Part shown: in pieces, positions 33,344 through 42,517 of the stretch
Layout of the letters: the number at the start of each line of letters is the position of its first letter
How positions within the stretch are numbered: the stretch's first letter is position 1
NCBI GenBank assembly: GCA_033584155.1
Contig: CP138355.1
Span: forward strand, 3,419,826-3,483,825
Reading direction: 5' to 3'
DNA: 64,000 bases
Origin: Candidatus Electrothrix scaldis
Lineage (GTDB): Bacteria > Desulfobacterota > Desulfobulbia > Desulfobulbales > Desulfobulbaceae
Notes under the pieces: generated by a model
Databases searched by the model: none
Seen by the model: only the letters and a program-made list of their open reading frames with translations
Told to the model about the DNA's origin: nothing
Position numbers and translations under genes: made by a program

Positions 33344-34222
33344 ATGCATAAAAATAAAGAAATAGTCCGTCGTTATTTTTTAGAGGTCATGAACCTTGGC
33401 CGACTGGATGCCCTTGACGAACTCTTGTCGCCTGATTTTGTTTTCACCGCTCCCTCCCTGCCAGAGCCCTGTAGGGGACCGGATAATCTCAAGGAGCTGG
33501 TCAAAATACTACACCAAAAGGTTGCTCATTTTTATATTCATGTCTGTGAGATGATGGCTGATAGCGATACAGTAGTCACCCACTGGCGAAGCGGTGGCAC
33601 CCACACAGACGGTTCCTTAGTTTATACAGACAGGGGAGATATCACCCCGATTGTCAGTAACTTTGAAATTCATGGCGTAACCTGGCATAAAATAAAGGAC
33701 GGCAAAATCGTAGAATCCACAGCTGATGAGGATACGGCCAGCCTCATGACCCAGCTGGGTGTGTTGCCGTACAAGCAACCAGCGTCCTCATCAAGCAGGG
33801 AAGCGAATCAGGTCCTTGTCCGCCGCTACTTCAACGAAGTGCTGAACCAGGGCAACCTGGATGTTATCGACGAGATCATTGACCGCCATTTTCATTTTAT
33901 CGTGCAGGACAGACCCGAGCCCTTTCGTGGAAGGGAGGGTTTGAAGGGGTTTGTCCGGAATATCCGCAAAGCCTTTCCCGATATCACCTTTGCCATTGCC
34001 GGAGAAACCCTTGAAGGGGATAAGGTGGCCATACGCCGTAAGGTCAAAGGAACCCATAAAGGAGAACTCTTCGGCACAGCGCCCACAAATCAGCTGGTTG
34101 AAACCCTGGGCATAGACATCTTCACCCTCTATCAGGGCAAAATCCTCACCCTTCAGGCCACGGGCAATGATTTTGGTTTAACTCTGCAATCGGATTTTAT
34201 GGCAGAAATGCTTGCTTCGTAG
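33344..34222 (+). CDS. Tandem SnoaL-like (ester-cyclase type) protein
   Basis: A 292-residue protein made of two NTF2-fold units of similar sequence. Unit one begins NKEIVRRYFLEVMNLGRLDALDE split across residues 4-26, and unit two begins NQVLVRRYFNEVLNQGNLDV near residue 156. Each unit has the family pattern of FRGxxxL followed by a conserved HxxxG-type strand. The second unit resembles SnoaL ester cyclases more closely. The role is unknown, since the fold is used for many small ligands. It points rightward, towards a relic of a secretion ATPase. Confidence 0.83.
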   Translation: MHKNKEIVRRYFLEVMNLGRLDALDELLSPDFVFTAPSLPEPCRGPDNLKELVKILHQKVAHFYIHVCEMMADSDTVVTHWRSGGTHTDGSLVYTDRGDITPIVSNFEIHGVTWHKIKDGKIVESTADEDTASLMTQLGVLPYKQPASSSSREANQVLVRRYFNEVLNQGNLDVIDEIIDRHFHFIVQDRPEPFRGREGLKGFVRNIRKAFPDITFAIAGETLEGDKVAIRRKVKGTHKGELFGTAPTNQLVETLGIDIFTLYQGKILTLQATGNDFGLTLQSDFMAEMLAS

Positions 34223-34224
34223 TT

Positions 34225-34383
34225 TATATCAAGAGCATCATGCTCACCACCTCCGATGCCGGACAGATCAAACGGGAGGCGATACATGATGCGGAGAATC
34301 CTATGCTGACCTTACGCATGGATGGTCTGCGCAAAGTGCTGGAAGGTGTCACCACCCTGGAGGAAGTTTTCCGGGTGACCTGA
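34225..34383 (+). pseudogene. C-terminal relic of a PilB/GspE-type ATPase
   Basis: Immediately after the SnoaL gene a frame without its own proper start reads SDAGQIKREAIHDAE, LRMDGLRKVLEGVTTLEEV and FRVT, then TGA at 34381-34383. This is the characteristic last segment of type IV pilus and type II secretion assembly ATPases (consensus like DGxxKVLxGxTTxEEVxRVT). The remaining 500 residues are absent, so it is a truncated pseudogene. It implies a deletion or rearrangement at this junction. Confidence 0.8.
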
Positions 34384-34498
34384 GGGGCTTCAAAACAAAC
34401 TTCATCCCTACTTATTTTCTTCCCTCCATACATCACCAGCACACCAGTGGAGCCTACTATCCTCCCTGCTTCTCGCCCCTCAAAATATATGACAAAAA

Positions 34499-34540
34499 AA
34501 ATCCGCCGTGCTGCCCACAGCAACACGACGGATTTTTTTA
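34499..34540. terminator. Bidirectional rho-independent terminator after the Psr operon
   Basis: The stem AATCCGCCGTG/CACGACGGATT (34499-34509 and 34523-34533, one mismatch) is followed by T-rich sequence on the right and preceded by A-rich sequence on the left. It ends the leftward operon that stops at 34567 and could also stop rightward transcripts. Confidence 0.8.
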
Positions 34541-34566
34541 TTCAGCTCAATTCAGGAAAAAGGCGA

Positions 34567-35547
34567 CTACATCATATTATAGCCATAGCCTGAAAGCTGT
34601 CCTGCATAAACCAAAGCAAAACGAATAATCGCCCCACCAATCAGGACAAAAATAGCACTGGTGTTCATCAGAAAAAGTCCAAAACCAGAGACCTCTTCAG
34701 TATGCTTTCCTGTTACCTCAAGGAACTTCAGGACGATTGCCAAGGGCAGAAGAATACCGATGGTGATAATGCTCAGAAAATACGGAAAGGTATCGTGTGA
34801 GCTGTTGAAGAAAGGCATAATTGCCGCTCGATGCGCTGCATCTGCTGTGTAATGCCCATAGAACATCAGAGCAAGAACCAGAAGCTCGAAAAATATCAAC
34901 CAAATGTCCAACTTGGTAAAGAAAAGTTTTACCTCTTTGTTTTTGGCGATAATGATCATAACCGCAGCTCCGGTACTCATACCACTGGCCAGAAACAGAA
35001 GCGGCAGGATGGCAGAGTTCCAAAGAGGACGGGCAACAAAGGTGCTCAACAGAATACCGGTGTAAATAGACAACAGAACGCCAAAAACCACGTTGAGCTT
35101 TGCCAGCTTGGACAGATGCGGAGCCACAGCATCTGCTATGTTTTTCACAAAGCCGTTCTTGATTCGTGCTTTAACCTCGTCCGGCAGGGCTGCTAAGGCG
35201 TAGAGAATCATTAACGGATAGATGACCAGGACAATCCACGCCCCCCAGCTCATGGGAGAAAGCGGCTTAAAGGTCATATAAAACAGATAGCCGTGCAACT
35301 TCCGCTCCAGATCCAGCCAAAGAAAAAACAGGCCGATTGACAGCAGGATCGGTGCCATAACAGGAATTTGCCAGCAGCAGACGCTCTGCATAGGACCTTT
35401 TCTTCCTGGGCGCAGGTAGTTGATCGCACTCATCGTCATTAACCCGCCGGAAAGACCACCGAGAAAGAGATAAATGGCAACCCGCCAGTCCCAGACATGC
35501 ATGACCGGGTAAGTAATGGCATTGGTGCCGGTGATACTCAGTTCCAT
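34567..35547 (-). CDS. psrC: NrfD/PsrC-type quinol-interacting membrane subunit
   Basis: A 326-residue inner-membrane protein with eight or nine helices, of the NrfD/PsrC family that exchanges electrons between the quinone pool and a partner iron-sulfur subunit. Family phrases are YLFLGGLSGGLMT near residue 30 and LPLLFLASGMSTGAA near residue 185. It is the last gene of the three-gene operon, 13 bases after the iron-sulfur subunit gene. Together the three products form a polysulfide, thiosulfate or tetrathionate reductase-like complex. The direction of electron flow cannot be told. Confidence 0.88.
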   Translation of the reverse strand: MELSITGTNAITYPVMHVWDWRVAIYLFLGGLSGGLMTMSAINYLRPGRKGPMQSVCCWQIPVMAPILLSIGLFFLWLDLERKLHGYLFYMTFKPLSPMSWGAWIVLVIYPLMILYALAALPDEVKARIKNGFVKNIADAVAPHLSKLAKLNVVFGVLLSIYTGILLSTFVARPLWNSAILPLLFLASGMSTGAAVMIIIAKNKEVKLFFTKLDIWLIFFELLVLALMFYGHYTADAAHRAAIMPFFNSSHDTFPYFLSIITIGILLPLAIVLKFLEVTGKHTEEVSGFGLFLMNTSAIFVLIGGAIIRFALVYAGQLSGYGYNMM

Positions 35548-35559
35548 GATATCTCCTCC

Positions 35560-36117
35560 TTAAGCTCTTTTCGGATACTGGTTAATATAATAGATATTCG
35601 GTCCGGTTCCGACTTCCTTCTTCAGCACCCGATGACCAACTCTCCGCAGAATTTTTGATACTTCACTCTCAGGATCATCCAGATCGCCGAAGATCCTTGA
35701 ACCGCCGACACAGGTAGCAACACAGGCTGGCTTCTTACCTTCGCGCAGGCGATGCTGACAGAAAGAGCACTTATCGGCATAACCGTGCTCTTCATTAATG
35801 TAGCGCACATTATAAGGGCAAGAGGTAATACAGGCCTTACAACCAACACATTTCTTGCGATCAATCTGGACCGTGCCATCTTCCTCGTGATGAGAAGCAC
35901 CTGTAGGACAGATACTTACACAGGGTGCATTATCACAATGATTACAGAGCTCGGAACGCATCTCTGTTGTCAGCGTAGGATAGGTTCCCTGCACTATCTC
36001 AAGAACCCGGGTGCGGTAATTTTCCGGCGGCACATCGTTCTCGCGCTTGCATGCCACTACACATGCCATGCAGCCGATGCATCTTGACTGGTCTATGACC
36101 ATGGCGTATCTGGGCAT
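35560..36117 (-). CDS. psrB: Four-cluster ferredoxin subunit (PsrB-type)
   Basis: A 185-residue electron-transfer subunit of the DMSO-reductase-family complexes. Four cysteine sets that each hold a [4Fe-4S] cluster are visible: CIGCMACVVACK, CNHCDNAPCVSICP, CVGCKACITSCP and the split set CSFCQHRL...CVATC. It has no export signal, so it is probably carried out with the Tat-exported catalytic subunit. It passes electrons between PsrC and PsrA. It starts one base after the psrA stop. Confidence 0.93.
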   Translation of the reverse strand: MPRYAMVIDQSRCIGCMACVVACKRENDVPPENYRTRVLEIVQGTYPTLTTEMRSELCNHCDNAPCVSICPTGASHHEEDGTVQIDRKKCVGCKACITSCPYNVRYINEEHGYADKCSFCQHRLREGKKPACVATCVGGSRIFGDLDDPESEVSKILRRVGHRVLKKEVGTGPNIYYINQYPKRA

Positions 36118-36118
36118 A

Positions 36119-38329
36119 TCAGGCCTCCTTGATTATCTTAACAAAGTTAACCCGCATTCCGGTACCGCCGGTAATCGGATCTTCGATATATTTGCTTATC
36201 AGCTGCTGATCATCGGCACCGCTTTTGTTTGCCCGGCTCAGTCTCGGCGCATTATGGCCAAAGCCATGCACCATATACACACAATCCTGGCGAATTCGTT
36301 CGGTAGCCTTAACCTTTATTCTATTGCAGCGTATACCGTCCTGATTTTCCAGAACAACATACTGACCGTTCTTGATGCCGAGGCGCTCGGCCTCTTTCTT
36401 GTTCAGCCAGACCTCGTTTTCCTTATGAAGCTCCCAGAGCCATTGGGTGTTGATTGTACGACTGAAGGTGTGTACCGGGCTGCGACCGTAGATCAGACGA
36501 AACATATTTTTCGGCGGCTGTTCAACCGGCTCGTATTGAGGTACCGGATCAAAGCCTTCCCCTTCCAGTTCCTCACTGTACAGCTCGATTTTTTCCGAGA
36601 ACGTCCCGAAAACAGGCGGGTTGTCTTCAGTGATATAGGGTTTCTCACTGTCTGGGATGGTAACGTATCCGGTATGCTTGGATAATTGCTCAAAATCTAC
36701 GCCCCAAGCCTCAGCCTGACGACGCATACGATCTTCCCAAGCATCCATACCGTCACCTTTGACCGCATATTCCTTAAGCCCTAATTTTTTGCAGAGCTCA
36801 CTCCCAATCCACCAAGCAGGCTTGGTTTCATACATGGGCTCAACAGCAGGCTGACGGATAGCAACACCGGCCTCGCGGGTCTTTATTTTAAACAAGCCAT
36901 CATGCCTTTCCAGATAGGTACATTCAGGCAGGATAACATCGGCCAGCATAACGGTTTCGGTGGGAAACAGGTCAATAGCAACAAAGAAATCTAAGCCATC
37001 AATCGCCTCACGAGTCAGACGCTGATCCGGCAAGGATTTCATCAGATTGGTTCCTGCAACAAGCCATGCCTTAATGGGATAGGGCTTACCGTTAATAGTA
37101 GTATCTCGCAGAGCCTGGGTAACACCTTCTCCACCGGCAAAGGGAAAATTCCCTTTGATAACAGGAGGCTTGCTTGCTTCAGGATATGCAGGATTTCCAT
37201 CATTGAAGCTGGCAAACTTTGCCTTAGCAGGCAGCCACATACCACCTTTACGTCCCCAAGTACCGAGCAGGGCATTCAGGATGGCGACAGCACGGGCGCG
37301 CTGCGTGTCGTTGCCATACCAGGAATAATGGCGACCCGGATGGACAACAACATTTGGTGCGTAGCGGCAAAGCTCACGAACAGCCTCAACAATCTGACGC
37401 ATGGGGAGCTCGGTCTCTTGAGCGGCCCATTCTGGAGTATACTCCGCTACCGCTTCTTTGACCTCGTCAAAACCTACGGTGTATTTTTCTACATACTCTT
37501 TATCATACAGCTCTTCGCTGATAACGATATTGATCCAAGCCAGTAAGAGAGCTGTATCGGTTCCTGGCTTAATCGGAAGCCAGAAGGCAGATTTGGAAGC
37601 TGCTGTGGAGTAGCGAGGATCAACACAAATGATCTTGGCGCCACGGCTCACGGCCTCGGCAAACTCCTGATTCTGGGAATTATGCATATTCTCTCCCAGG
37701 TGGGTACCCAAGAGGACGATGACCCGGCTGTTTTCCATGTCAACACGCTCACAGCTGCTGCCGGGCTTATGACCAAAGGTCAACTCCCATGCCACATCAC
37801 GAATCCCCTTGCATTGAGCAAAAGACGGGAAGGCAATATTACGAGAGCCCATCGCCTTAAGCACATTGGTAAAATAATCACCAGGAGAGCCATGAGACAT
37901 CATAGCAATGGCCTCTGGGCCGTGCTTTTCAGCGATGGCCTTCATCTTCTCCGCTACCAAGGTGAGGGCTTCATCCCAGCTTGCCTTTCTGTACTTTCCC
38001 TCACCCCGAGGGCCATCAAGGATCATCGGGTGTTTCAGGCGGTCCTCGTCGTAGAGCTGACCAATACCGGCCTGGCCACGAGCACACAATTTTCCCCGGC
38101 TCTGGGGATGGAATGGATTACCCTCAAGTTTTACTACTTTTCCGTCAACTACTTTAGCAACGGCGCCGCATTTCCAGAAGCACATCTCACAGCTGGTCGG
38201 CACATACTTTACATTTCCTCCCTCAGCCTTTGCTCTGGCCTCGGCAGAAATGAAAGGGGTGTCGGCAAGCACAGCGCCTCCGGCAGACATGGCGGCATAC
38301 TTGAGAAAGTTTCTCCTCGAAAAAGCCAT
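36119..38329 (-). CDS. psrA: Molybdopterin oxidoreductase, polysulfide/thiosulfate reductase-type catalytic subunit
   Basis: A 736-residue enzyme of the DMSO-reductase family. The N-terminus has a Tat signal, SRRNFLK, and an Ala-rich core up to about residue 33, so it is exported folded. A [4Fe-4S] site is formed by CEMCFWKCG (Cys 47, 50 and 54) and Cys 82. Cys 173 in FAQCKGIRD is the plausible molybdenum ligand, as in PsrA. It carries bis-MGD. Family relatives reduce polysulfide, thiosulfate or tetrathionate or work in reverse; sequence alone does not choose between these. It leads the operon and needs molybdenum cofactor supplied partly by mog. Confidence 0.88.
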   Translation of the reverse strand: MAFSRRNFLKYAAMSAGGAVLADTPFISAEARAKAEGGNVKYVPTSCEMCFWKCGAVAKVVDGKVVKLEGNPFHPQSRGKLCARGQAGIGQLYDEDRLKHPMILDGPRGEGKYRKASWDEALTLVAEKMKAIAEKHGPEAIAMMSHGSPGDYFTNVLKAMGSRNIAFPSFAQCKGIRDVAWELTFGHKPGSSCERVDMENSRVIVLLGTHLGENMHNSQNQEFAEAVSRGAKIICVDPRYSTAASKSAFWLPIKPGTDTALLLAWINIVISEELYDKEYVEKYTVGFDEVKEAVAEYTPEWAAQETELPMRQIVEAVRELCRYAPNVVVHPGRHYSWYGNDTQRARAVAILNALLGTWGRKGGMWLPAKAKFASFNDGNPAYPEASKPPVIKGNFPFAGGEGVTQALRDTTINGKPYPIKAWLVAGTNLMKSLPDQRLTREAIDGLDFFVAIDLFPTETVMLADVILPECTYLERHDGLFKIKTREAGVAIRQPAVEPMYETKPAWWIGSELCKKLGLKEYAVKGDGMDAWEDRMRRQAEAWGVDFEQLSKHTGYVTIPDSEKPYITEDNPPVFGTFSEKIELYSEELEGEGFDPVPQYEPVEQPPKNMFRLIYGRSPVHTFSRTINTQWLWELHKENEVWLNKKEAERLGIKNGQYVVLENQDGIRCNRIKVKATERIRQDCVYMVHGFGHNAPRLSRANKSGADDQQLISKYIEDPITGGTGMRVNFVKIIKEA

Positions 38330-38937
38330 GATATTCTCCTAAGTTAAAGAAAGATCCAAGGCCGATAATTATGTAAACCGGCCATAGCATTCATAAAAAT
38401 TGATCTCAGTTCATACACCATCCTGTAGCACCTTGTCAACTCTCTCTAGGAAAGAGTCATCTTGATATCTTGCAATCAAGGGAGGTACCACAGAAGGATG
38501 CCTGGCGAGACACGCTGTGAACCACAGAGTCTCATTAATGAAAAAGAAATATCGTACTAACATAAAAGAATATCGTACTAACATAAAAAAAAAATTATGG
38601 CAATCCAGTTAATGTCTCCCTCGCAATGCTTTTTCTGTATATGCTATTTTCTTGAATATTGACTACGACCTGAGAATATAAAAAAATAATGATGAATCAA
38701 TTTATTTTTTTTTTGCAAACATCCTAGCAGGGAAGGGGAAATCCATAGAGGAGAAATGTAACAGGGAGGAATATTATAATGATAACTGCGCAGAGGGGAT
38801 CTTCCCTACCAGGAAGCAGAAAGTAGACTGTGAACTGCGTAAAGAGCTAGCCAAGAAGAAGGCAAAAAGTTATTTTGGGCATTTTTTATGGCACATAATC
38901 ATCTCTTTTCTCTCTGTTAATATATTTAAGGAACTCC
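38330..38937. promoter_or_regulatory. AT-rich divergent regulatory region
   Basis: About 600 bases between psrA (leftward) and the carrier gene (rightward), with no recognisable gene. It contains a tandem repeat of the 21-base unit ATATCGTACTAACATAAAA plus two bases (starting at 38550 and 38571), which could be paired binding sites, and long A/T runs (38581-38596 and 38700-38716). Confidence 0.45.
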
Positions 38938-39876
38938 ATGCGACAATATTTTCTCCCTCTGGGCCTGATATTAGCGGCCCTTTTCGCCCTGATGTTCCCA
39001 CAAGCAGGCGTTTATCTTACCGGACGTGGCGGCATCAAGCTCACTATTCTGATCATCTTTTTGGTGAGTGGTTATCAAACCGTAACTGCTGGAATACCTC
39101 TGAATAGAGGCCTGTTAAAAATCTTCCTGAGCGCGGCAATCATATCGCTCATTGTGACCCCCTTACTCGGCTTGGCGATCAGCACCCTGCTCGCCCTTCC
39201 TTCTTTTTTGGTGATAGGCCTGCTTATTATCTGTGCTGTGCCGCCAACTTTGTCCTCTGGAATCGTCATTACCGGTGTGAGTGGTGGCAATGCTGTTCTG
39301 GCTCTGCTGCTCACAGTCAGTCTTAACCTGACAGGAATCCTGACTCTACCTCCAATGCTCCATCTCTGTCTTAAGGCTGGCGGACCTGTCACGATTAATC
39401 AGTGGGATCTATTCATCAAAATGCTCCTCCTGGTTTTACTGCCCTTTATCATTGGTAAACTCCTCAGGACGGTATTGAACAAACAAAAGGTTTCTGCAAA
39501 CTGGAGCTATGTTAATTCCAGCTGCGTTATCCTGGCTGTCTACATTTCTTTGTCTGTTTCCAGGCAGGAATTTTTTCGTACAGGGCTTGGGGAATACCTG
39601 GCCGTGCTTTCCTCGGTTTCTATAATTCACTTTCTCTTACTTGGCCTGAACATCTTGGCAGCAAAAATACTTCAGCTGAATTCTGAAGACGCCAAGGCCC
39701 TACTTTTTGTTGCTTCTCAAAAAACCCTACCTGTCAGCCTGGCCGTGCTTGCAGGATTGCACCAAGACACGGGAAACGCGGTAATTGTCTGCCTTCTTTT
39801 TCATTTTGTCCAACTGTTTGTCGATTCCATTCTGGCATCCCGCCTTCGCTCCAGTGCCCAATGCATTCATCGTTAA
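38938..39876 (+). CDS. Bile-acid:sodium symporter-like carrier (SBF-like family)
   Basis: A 312-residue inner-membrane protein with about nine or ten helices and short loops. It fits the SBF-like subgroup (YfeH-type) in length and in phrases such as CAVPPTLSSGIVITGVSGGNA (residues split near 99-120) and the late SQKTLPVSLAVLAG, where the carrier family has its conserved unwound helices. The true solute is unknown; these proteins are probably organic-anion or other small-solute carriers. It stands alone between divergent psrA and a convergent gene behind a terminator. Confidence 0.82.
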   Translation: MRQYFLPLGLILAALFALMFPQAGVYLTGRGGIKLTILIIFLVSGYQTVTAGIPLNRGLLKIFLSAAIISLIVTPLLGLAISTLLALPSFLVIGLLIICAVPPTLSSGIVITGVSGGNAVLALLLTVSLNLTGILTLPPMLHLCLKAGGPVTINQWDLFIKMLLLVLLPFIIGKLLRTVLNKQKVSANWSYVNSSCVILAVYISLSVSRQEFFRTGLGEYLAVLSSVSIIHFLLLGLNILAAKILQLNSEDAKALLFVASQKTLPVSLAVLAGLHQDTGNAVIVCLLFHFVQLFVDSILASRLRSSAQCIHR

Positions 39877-39906
39877 TCCCTCGTTCATTAATGCCAAAAA
39901 ATAAAA

Positions 39907-39943
39907 AAGGGGAGAGCCTCTCGTCCCTCCCCTTCCTTTTTTT
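39907..39943. terminator. Rho-independent terminator between convergent genes
   Basis: A perfect eight-base stem AAGGGGAG/CTCCCCTT (39907-39914 and 39927-39934) with a 12-base loop is followed by CCTTTTTTT and preceded by A-rich sequence. It can serve both the carrier gene and the gene ending at 40039. Confidence 0.85.
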
Positions 39944-40038
39944 GCTTTCAGCTGATCAATAAACAACCTCCCCCCCCTTAGCAGGGGTGAGTTATCAACG
40001 TCTCAACTTGAAGGCTCTGCAATGAAGCAATGTATAAA

Positions 40039-40995
40039 TCAGCTCTTCTTGCGGGCTTCCTCTTCCTCCTTAAGCCGTTGACGCTCAGCCTTAAGCTTCA
40101 GGTATTCTTCTTCCACTTCACGGAGCGAATTATCCTGACGCTGCTTGATCTCATCAACCTTTTGCGCAATTTTCTCCTTCTTGATATTCATCCCCTCTGC
40201 ACCAAACAGGGTGTTGGCAAGGTACTGGAAAGAAAAGAGCATCAAGGCAACATCATCTGTTTTCAATTTTTCCAGGGTCTCGTCATCAACTTCATAGGTA
40301 TCCAGGAAAGAACTTTCCAGGATAAAACGCCGGAAATGGTCCAGATCAGTGGAAGCCATGAAGAACATCCGCTGGGCAGCCTCGGAAAGATTGGCCTGAT
40401 GACCAAAGGATTTCCGGCGCATAACCAGACGCAACCACTCCTTGTTCATCTCGTCGCGCAGATCAACACCCTGATCTGCCCGCCATTCACCGATAGTCCA
40501 CTTTTTCGGTTCTTCAAAACCCTTGCAGTGCGGTTCCTTAACCAGAAAGAAGAACTTTTCTTCCTGATTACTTTCCTCCTCCTTACCGCCTTCATGAAAA
40601 TCAGCCATACCTACTGGGTAGTAGCGACAGGCTGAGGGGCGGTCTTCATATACGGTACACCCTTCCGGTGTAACAAAGGGACAGGCTTGCTTCTCCTCTG
40701 TCAATTTTATCCGAACACCGGGCATGTCGGTCTTGTCCAGATAGGCAGGTTCTGTATACTGAACTATGAAATCGTGCGCCGCCATGTTAAGTCGTTTCCG
40801 CAAAATCAGAATATCATAGGGCGTAAGCACAATTTGTATATTATGGCAGCAGGCTGTAAAACAGCTGACCCCTGGATGACACTCAAACTGTAAAGGGGAG
40901 TCCAGGGTTAGTTTTTCAGGCATGATATGAGATGGATTTTTATCGGTTCCTTGTGTAAAATCCTTTTCCATATCAGGGCCTTTTGTGTCAGTCAT
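40039..40995 (-). CDS. YkgJ-family cysteine-cluster protein with C-terminal coiled coil
   Basis: A 318-residue cytoplasmic protein. The Cys set of the YkgJ (zinc- or iron-chelating) family is visible: a first Cys in HPGVSCFTACC, then ACPFV, GCTVYEDRPSACRYYP, and a later Cys in PHCKGFEEPKKW. These eight or so Cys can hold a metal centre. The last 55 residues form a charged coiled coil rich in Lys and Glu (QKVDEIKQRQ, LKAERQRLKEEEE). The start ATG 40993-40995 is set by GAGGAA upstream. Such proteins are common in Desulfobacterota but have no firm function. Confidence 0.83.
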   Translation of the reverse strand: MTDTKGPDMEKDFTQGTDKNPSHIMPEKLTLDSPLQFECHPGVSCFTACCHNIQIVLTPYDILILRKRLNMAAHDFIVQYTEPAYLDKTDMPGVRIKLTEEKQACPFVTPEGCTVYEDRPSACRYYPVGMADFHEGGKEEESNQEEKFFFLVKEPHCKGFEEPKKWTIGEWRADQGVDLRDEMNKEWLRLVMRRKSFGHQANLSEAAQRMFFMASTDLDHFRRFILESSFLDTYEVDDETLEKLKTDDVALMLFSFQYLANTLFGAEGMNIKKEKIAQKVDEIKQRQDNSLREVEEEYLKLKAERQRLKEEEEARKKS

Positions 40996-41338
40996 TCTGT
41001 TCCTCGTTATTATCAATTATATAAGAAGAGTTATTTCTCAGTAGTCAGCAAAAAATATACATATTACCATCAAGAGGTATGCTGTCAAACGAAACTTGCC
41101 ATTTCTCCCTATTCCCCCTGTTCCGCGTAGAAAATCGAAACTATCAACTCTCTGTTTTCTCATCGCCTCTGATAGCAGAGATATTTTCTTTTCTTCTTTT
41201 TTTAAGAAGAGATGTACTGTCCTTGCTTTTTCTCCAAAAGAAACTATAATTTATTAGGAACAGCGTTAAGAGGACGGGCGGTAAATTCCTCAGTTTTTTC
41301 CGCCCCCGTTGCTATCAGATCATAACAAAGACATATAC
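40996..41338. other. Intergenic region, promoter area only
   Basis: About 340 AT-rich bases between divergent genes. Poly-pyrimidine and poly-A stretches are present around 41170-41240, but no gene, RNA or repeat was recognised. Confidence 0.35.
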
Positions 41339-41536
41339 ATGAAAAAAATATTCCCAACTCCGATAGACTATAGCAAGGTGGAGACCTTAGTTTACCACCT
41401 GCCTGATGGGCCATCTCTATCAATGGAGATGAACGGAGTAGAAGATCTCTTTGATCTGGATTTGGAACTTGGTGATATCTGTGATACCTCAGATATAGAT
41501 GGCGTCATTCATTTCTTCCCCAGAGGGAATGCCTGA
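41339..41536 (+). CDS. Small acidic protein of unknown function
   Basis: A 65-residue frame from ATG 41339. The N-terminus KKIFPTPIDYSKVETL is followed by a very acidic middle (EDLFDLDLELGDICDTSDIDG) split by hydrophobic residues, and the end is IHFFPRGNA. It is followed by a good terminator at 41579. No family recognised. The clean terminator and AT-rich promoter region support a real gene. Confidence 0.5.
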   Translation: MKKIFPTPIDYSKVETLVYHLPDGPSLSMEMNGVEDLFDLDLELGDICDTSDIDGVIHFFPRGNA

Positions 41537-41578
41537 CTAACCGGCTCTCTTTTTTCCGAATAAGATTTTCCAAATAAG

Positions 41579-41610
41579 AAACCACTCCAGAGAGAGTGGT
41601 TTTTTCTTTT
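41579..41610 (+). terminator. Rho-independent terminator
   Basis: Stem AAACCACTC/GAGTGGTTT in the region 41578-41602, six-base loop, then TTTTCTTTTT. It ends the small acidic gene. Confidence 0.85.
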
Positions 41611-41624
41611 TCCCGTCCAATAAC

Positions 41625-42416
41625 ATGTCCGATTTACCAGCTCTTGATATAACCGGAGACCATCACGTCCATACCCGCTACTGCAACCACGCTGTCGGAG
41701 AGATGGAAGAATACGTTCTTGCTGCCATTGCCAAGGGCTTACGCAGCCTCACCTTTTTGGAGCATCTGGAATGCGGGCTCAGCTACAGCCCCTGTATCTG
41801 GCTGACACCGGAACTGTTCCAGCGCTATTTTGCAGAAGGTGAACAACTCCGGGAAAAATATGCTGACCAGATCTCAATCCGATTGGGGGCAGAAGTTGGG
41901 TATAATCCTAGAGCGATTGACAAGCTCCTCGCCATGCTTGATGCCTTTCCTTTTGCCCATCGCGGACTGTCATGTCATTTCTTTTTTGATGGTAAGGAAC
42001 ACCTGAACATGCTGAGTCGTCGCACGGACCATATTAAAAAAATCGCAGAATATGGCACCGAACCTATCCTTGATACCTATTTTAAAAATCTCATTCAAGG
42101 CTGCCAGGATATCCCCTGCGATAAACTCTGCCACCTTGATGCGGCTCTACGGCATAATACCCCAGCCCTGACAGCATATCATTATGAACTCATAGACGAA
42201 CTTTTTGCCGTCATGTTGCAAAACAATATAGCCTTGGAGGTAAACACCTCAGGCTATGAACTCCGTCCTCATCCTTATCCGGTCATTGCCTTGATACAAC
42301 GCGCGCAACACATGGGCATTCCCTTGATTATCGGGTCTGATGCCCATCGACCCGAGCAGGTGGGACGTTTTTTTGAGCGGGTTACGGAGGAATTGGGGCA
42401 AGGTTCCCCCTGCTGA
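41625..42416 (+). CDS. PHP-domain phosphoesterase, histidinol-phosphatase type
   Basis: A 263-residue metal-dependent phosphatase. DHHVHTRYCNH (about residues 11-21), the FLEHLE block, GAEVGYN, SCHFFF and SDAH near residue 237 are the metal-binding motifs of the PHP superfamily. The closest use is the HisJ/HisK histidinol-phosphate phosphatase, which makes histidinol for histidine synthesis, but general phosphoesterase roles are possible because no other his gene is nearby. The length is normal. It starts 20 bases after the terminator. Confidence 0.82.
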   Translation: MSDLPALDITGDHHVHTRYCNHAVGEMEEYVLAAIAKGLRSLTFLEHLECGLSYSPCIWLTPELFQRYFAEGEQLREKYADQISIRLGAEVGYNPRAIDKLLAMLDAFPFAHRGLSCHFFFDGKEHLNMLSRRTDHIKKIAEYGTEPILDTYFKNLIQGCQDIPCDKLCHLDAALRHNTPALTAYHYELIDELFAVMLQNNIALEVNTSGYELRPHPYPVIALIQRAQHMGIPLIIGSDAHRPEQVGRFFERVTEELGQGSPC

Positions 42417-42517
42417 TCAACAACAGGTGCTATCATTATACGTTTTATTTTTTAATCTGTTACGGATTCAGGGAGCAAAGACACACAAGCTGAACCTCCT
42501 GTTCATCCTTGCCAAAC

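Noticed and set aside
38550-38590. Tandem 21-base repeat upstream of psrA as a possible CRISPR remnant
   Set aside because: Only two head-to-tail copies without spacers; more like a local duplication or paired binding sites.
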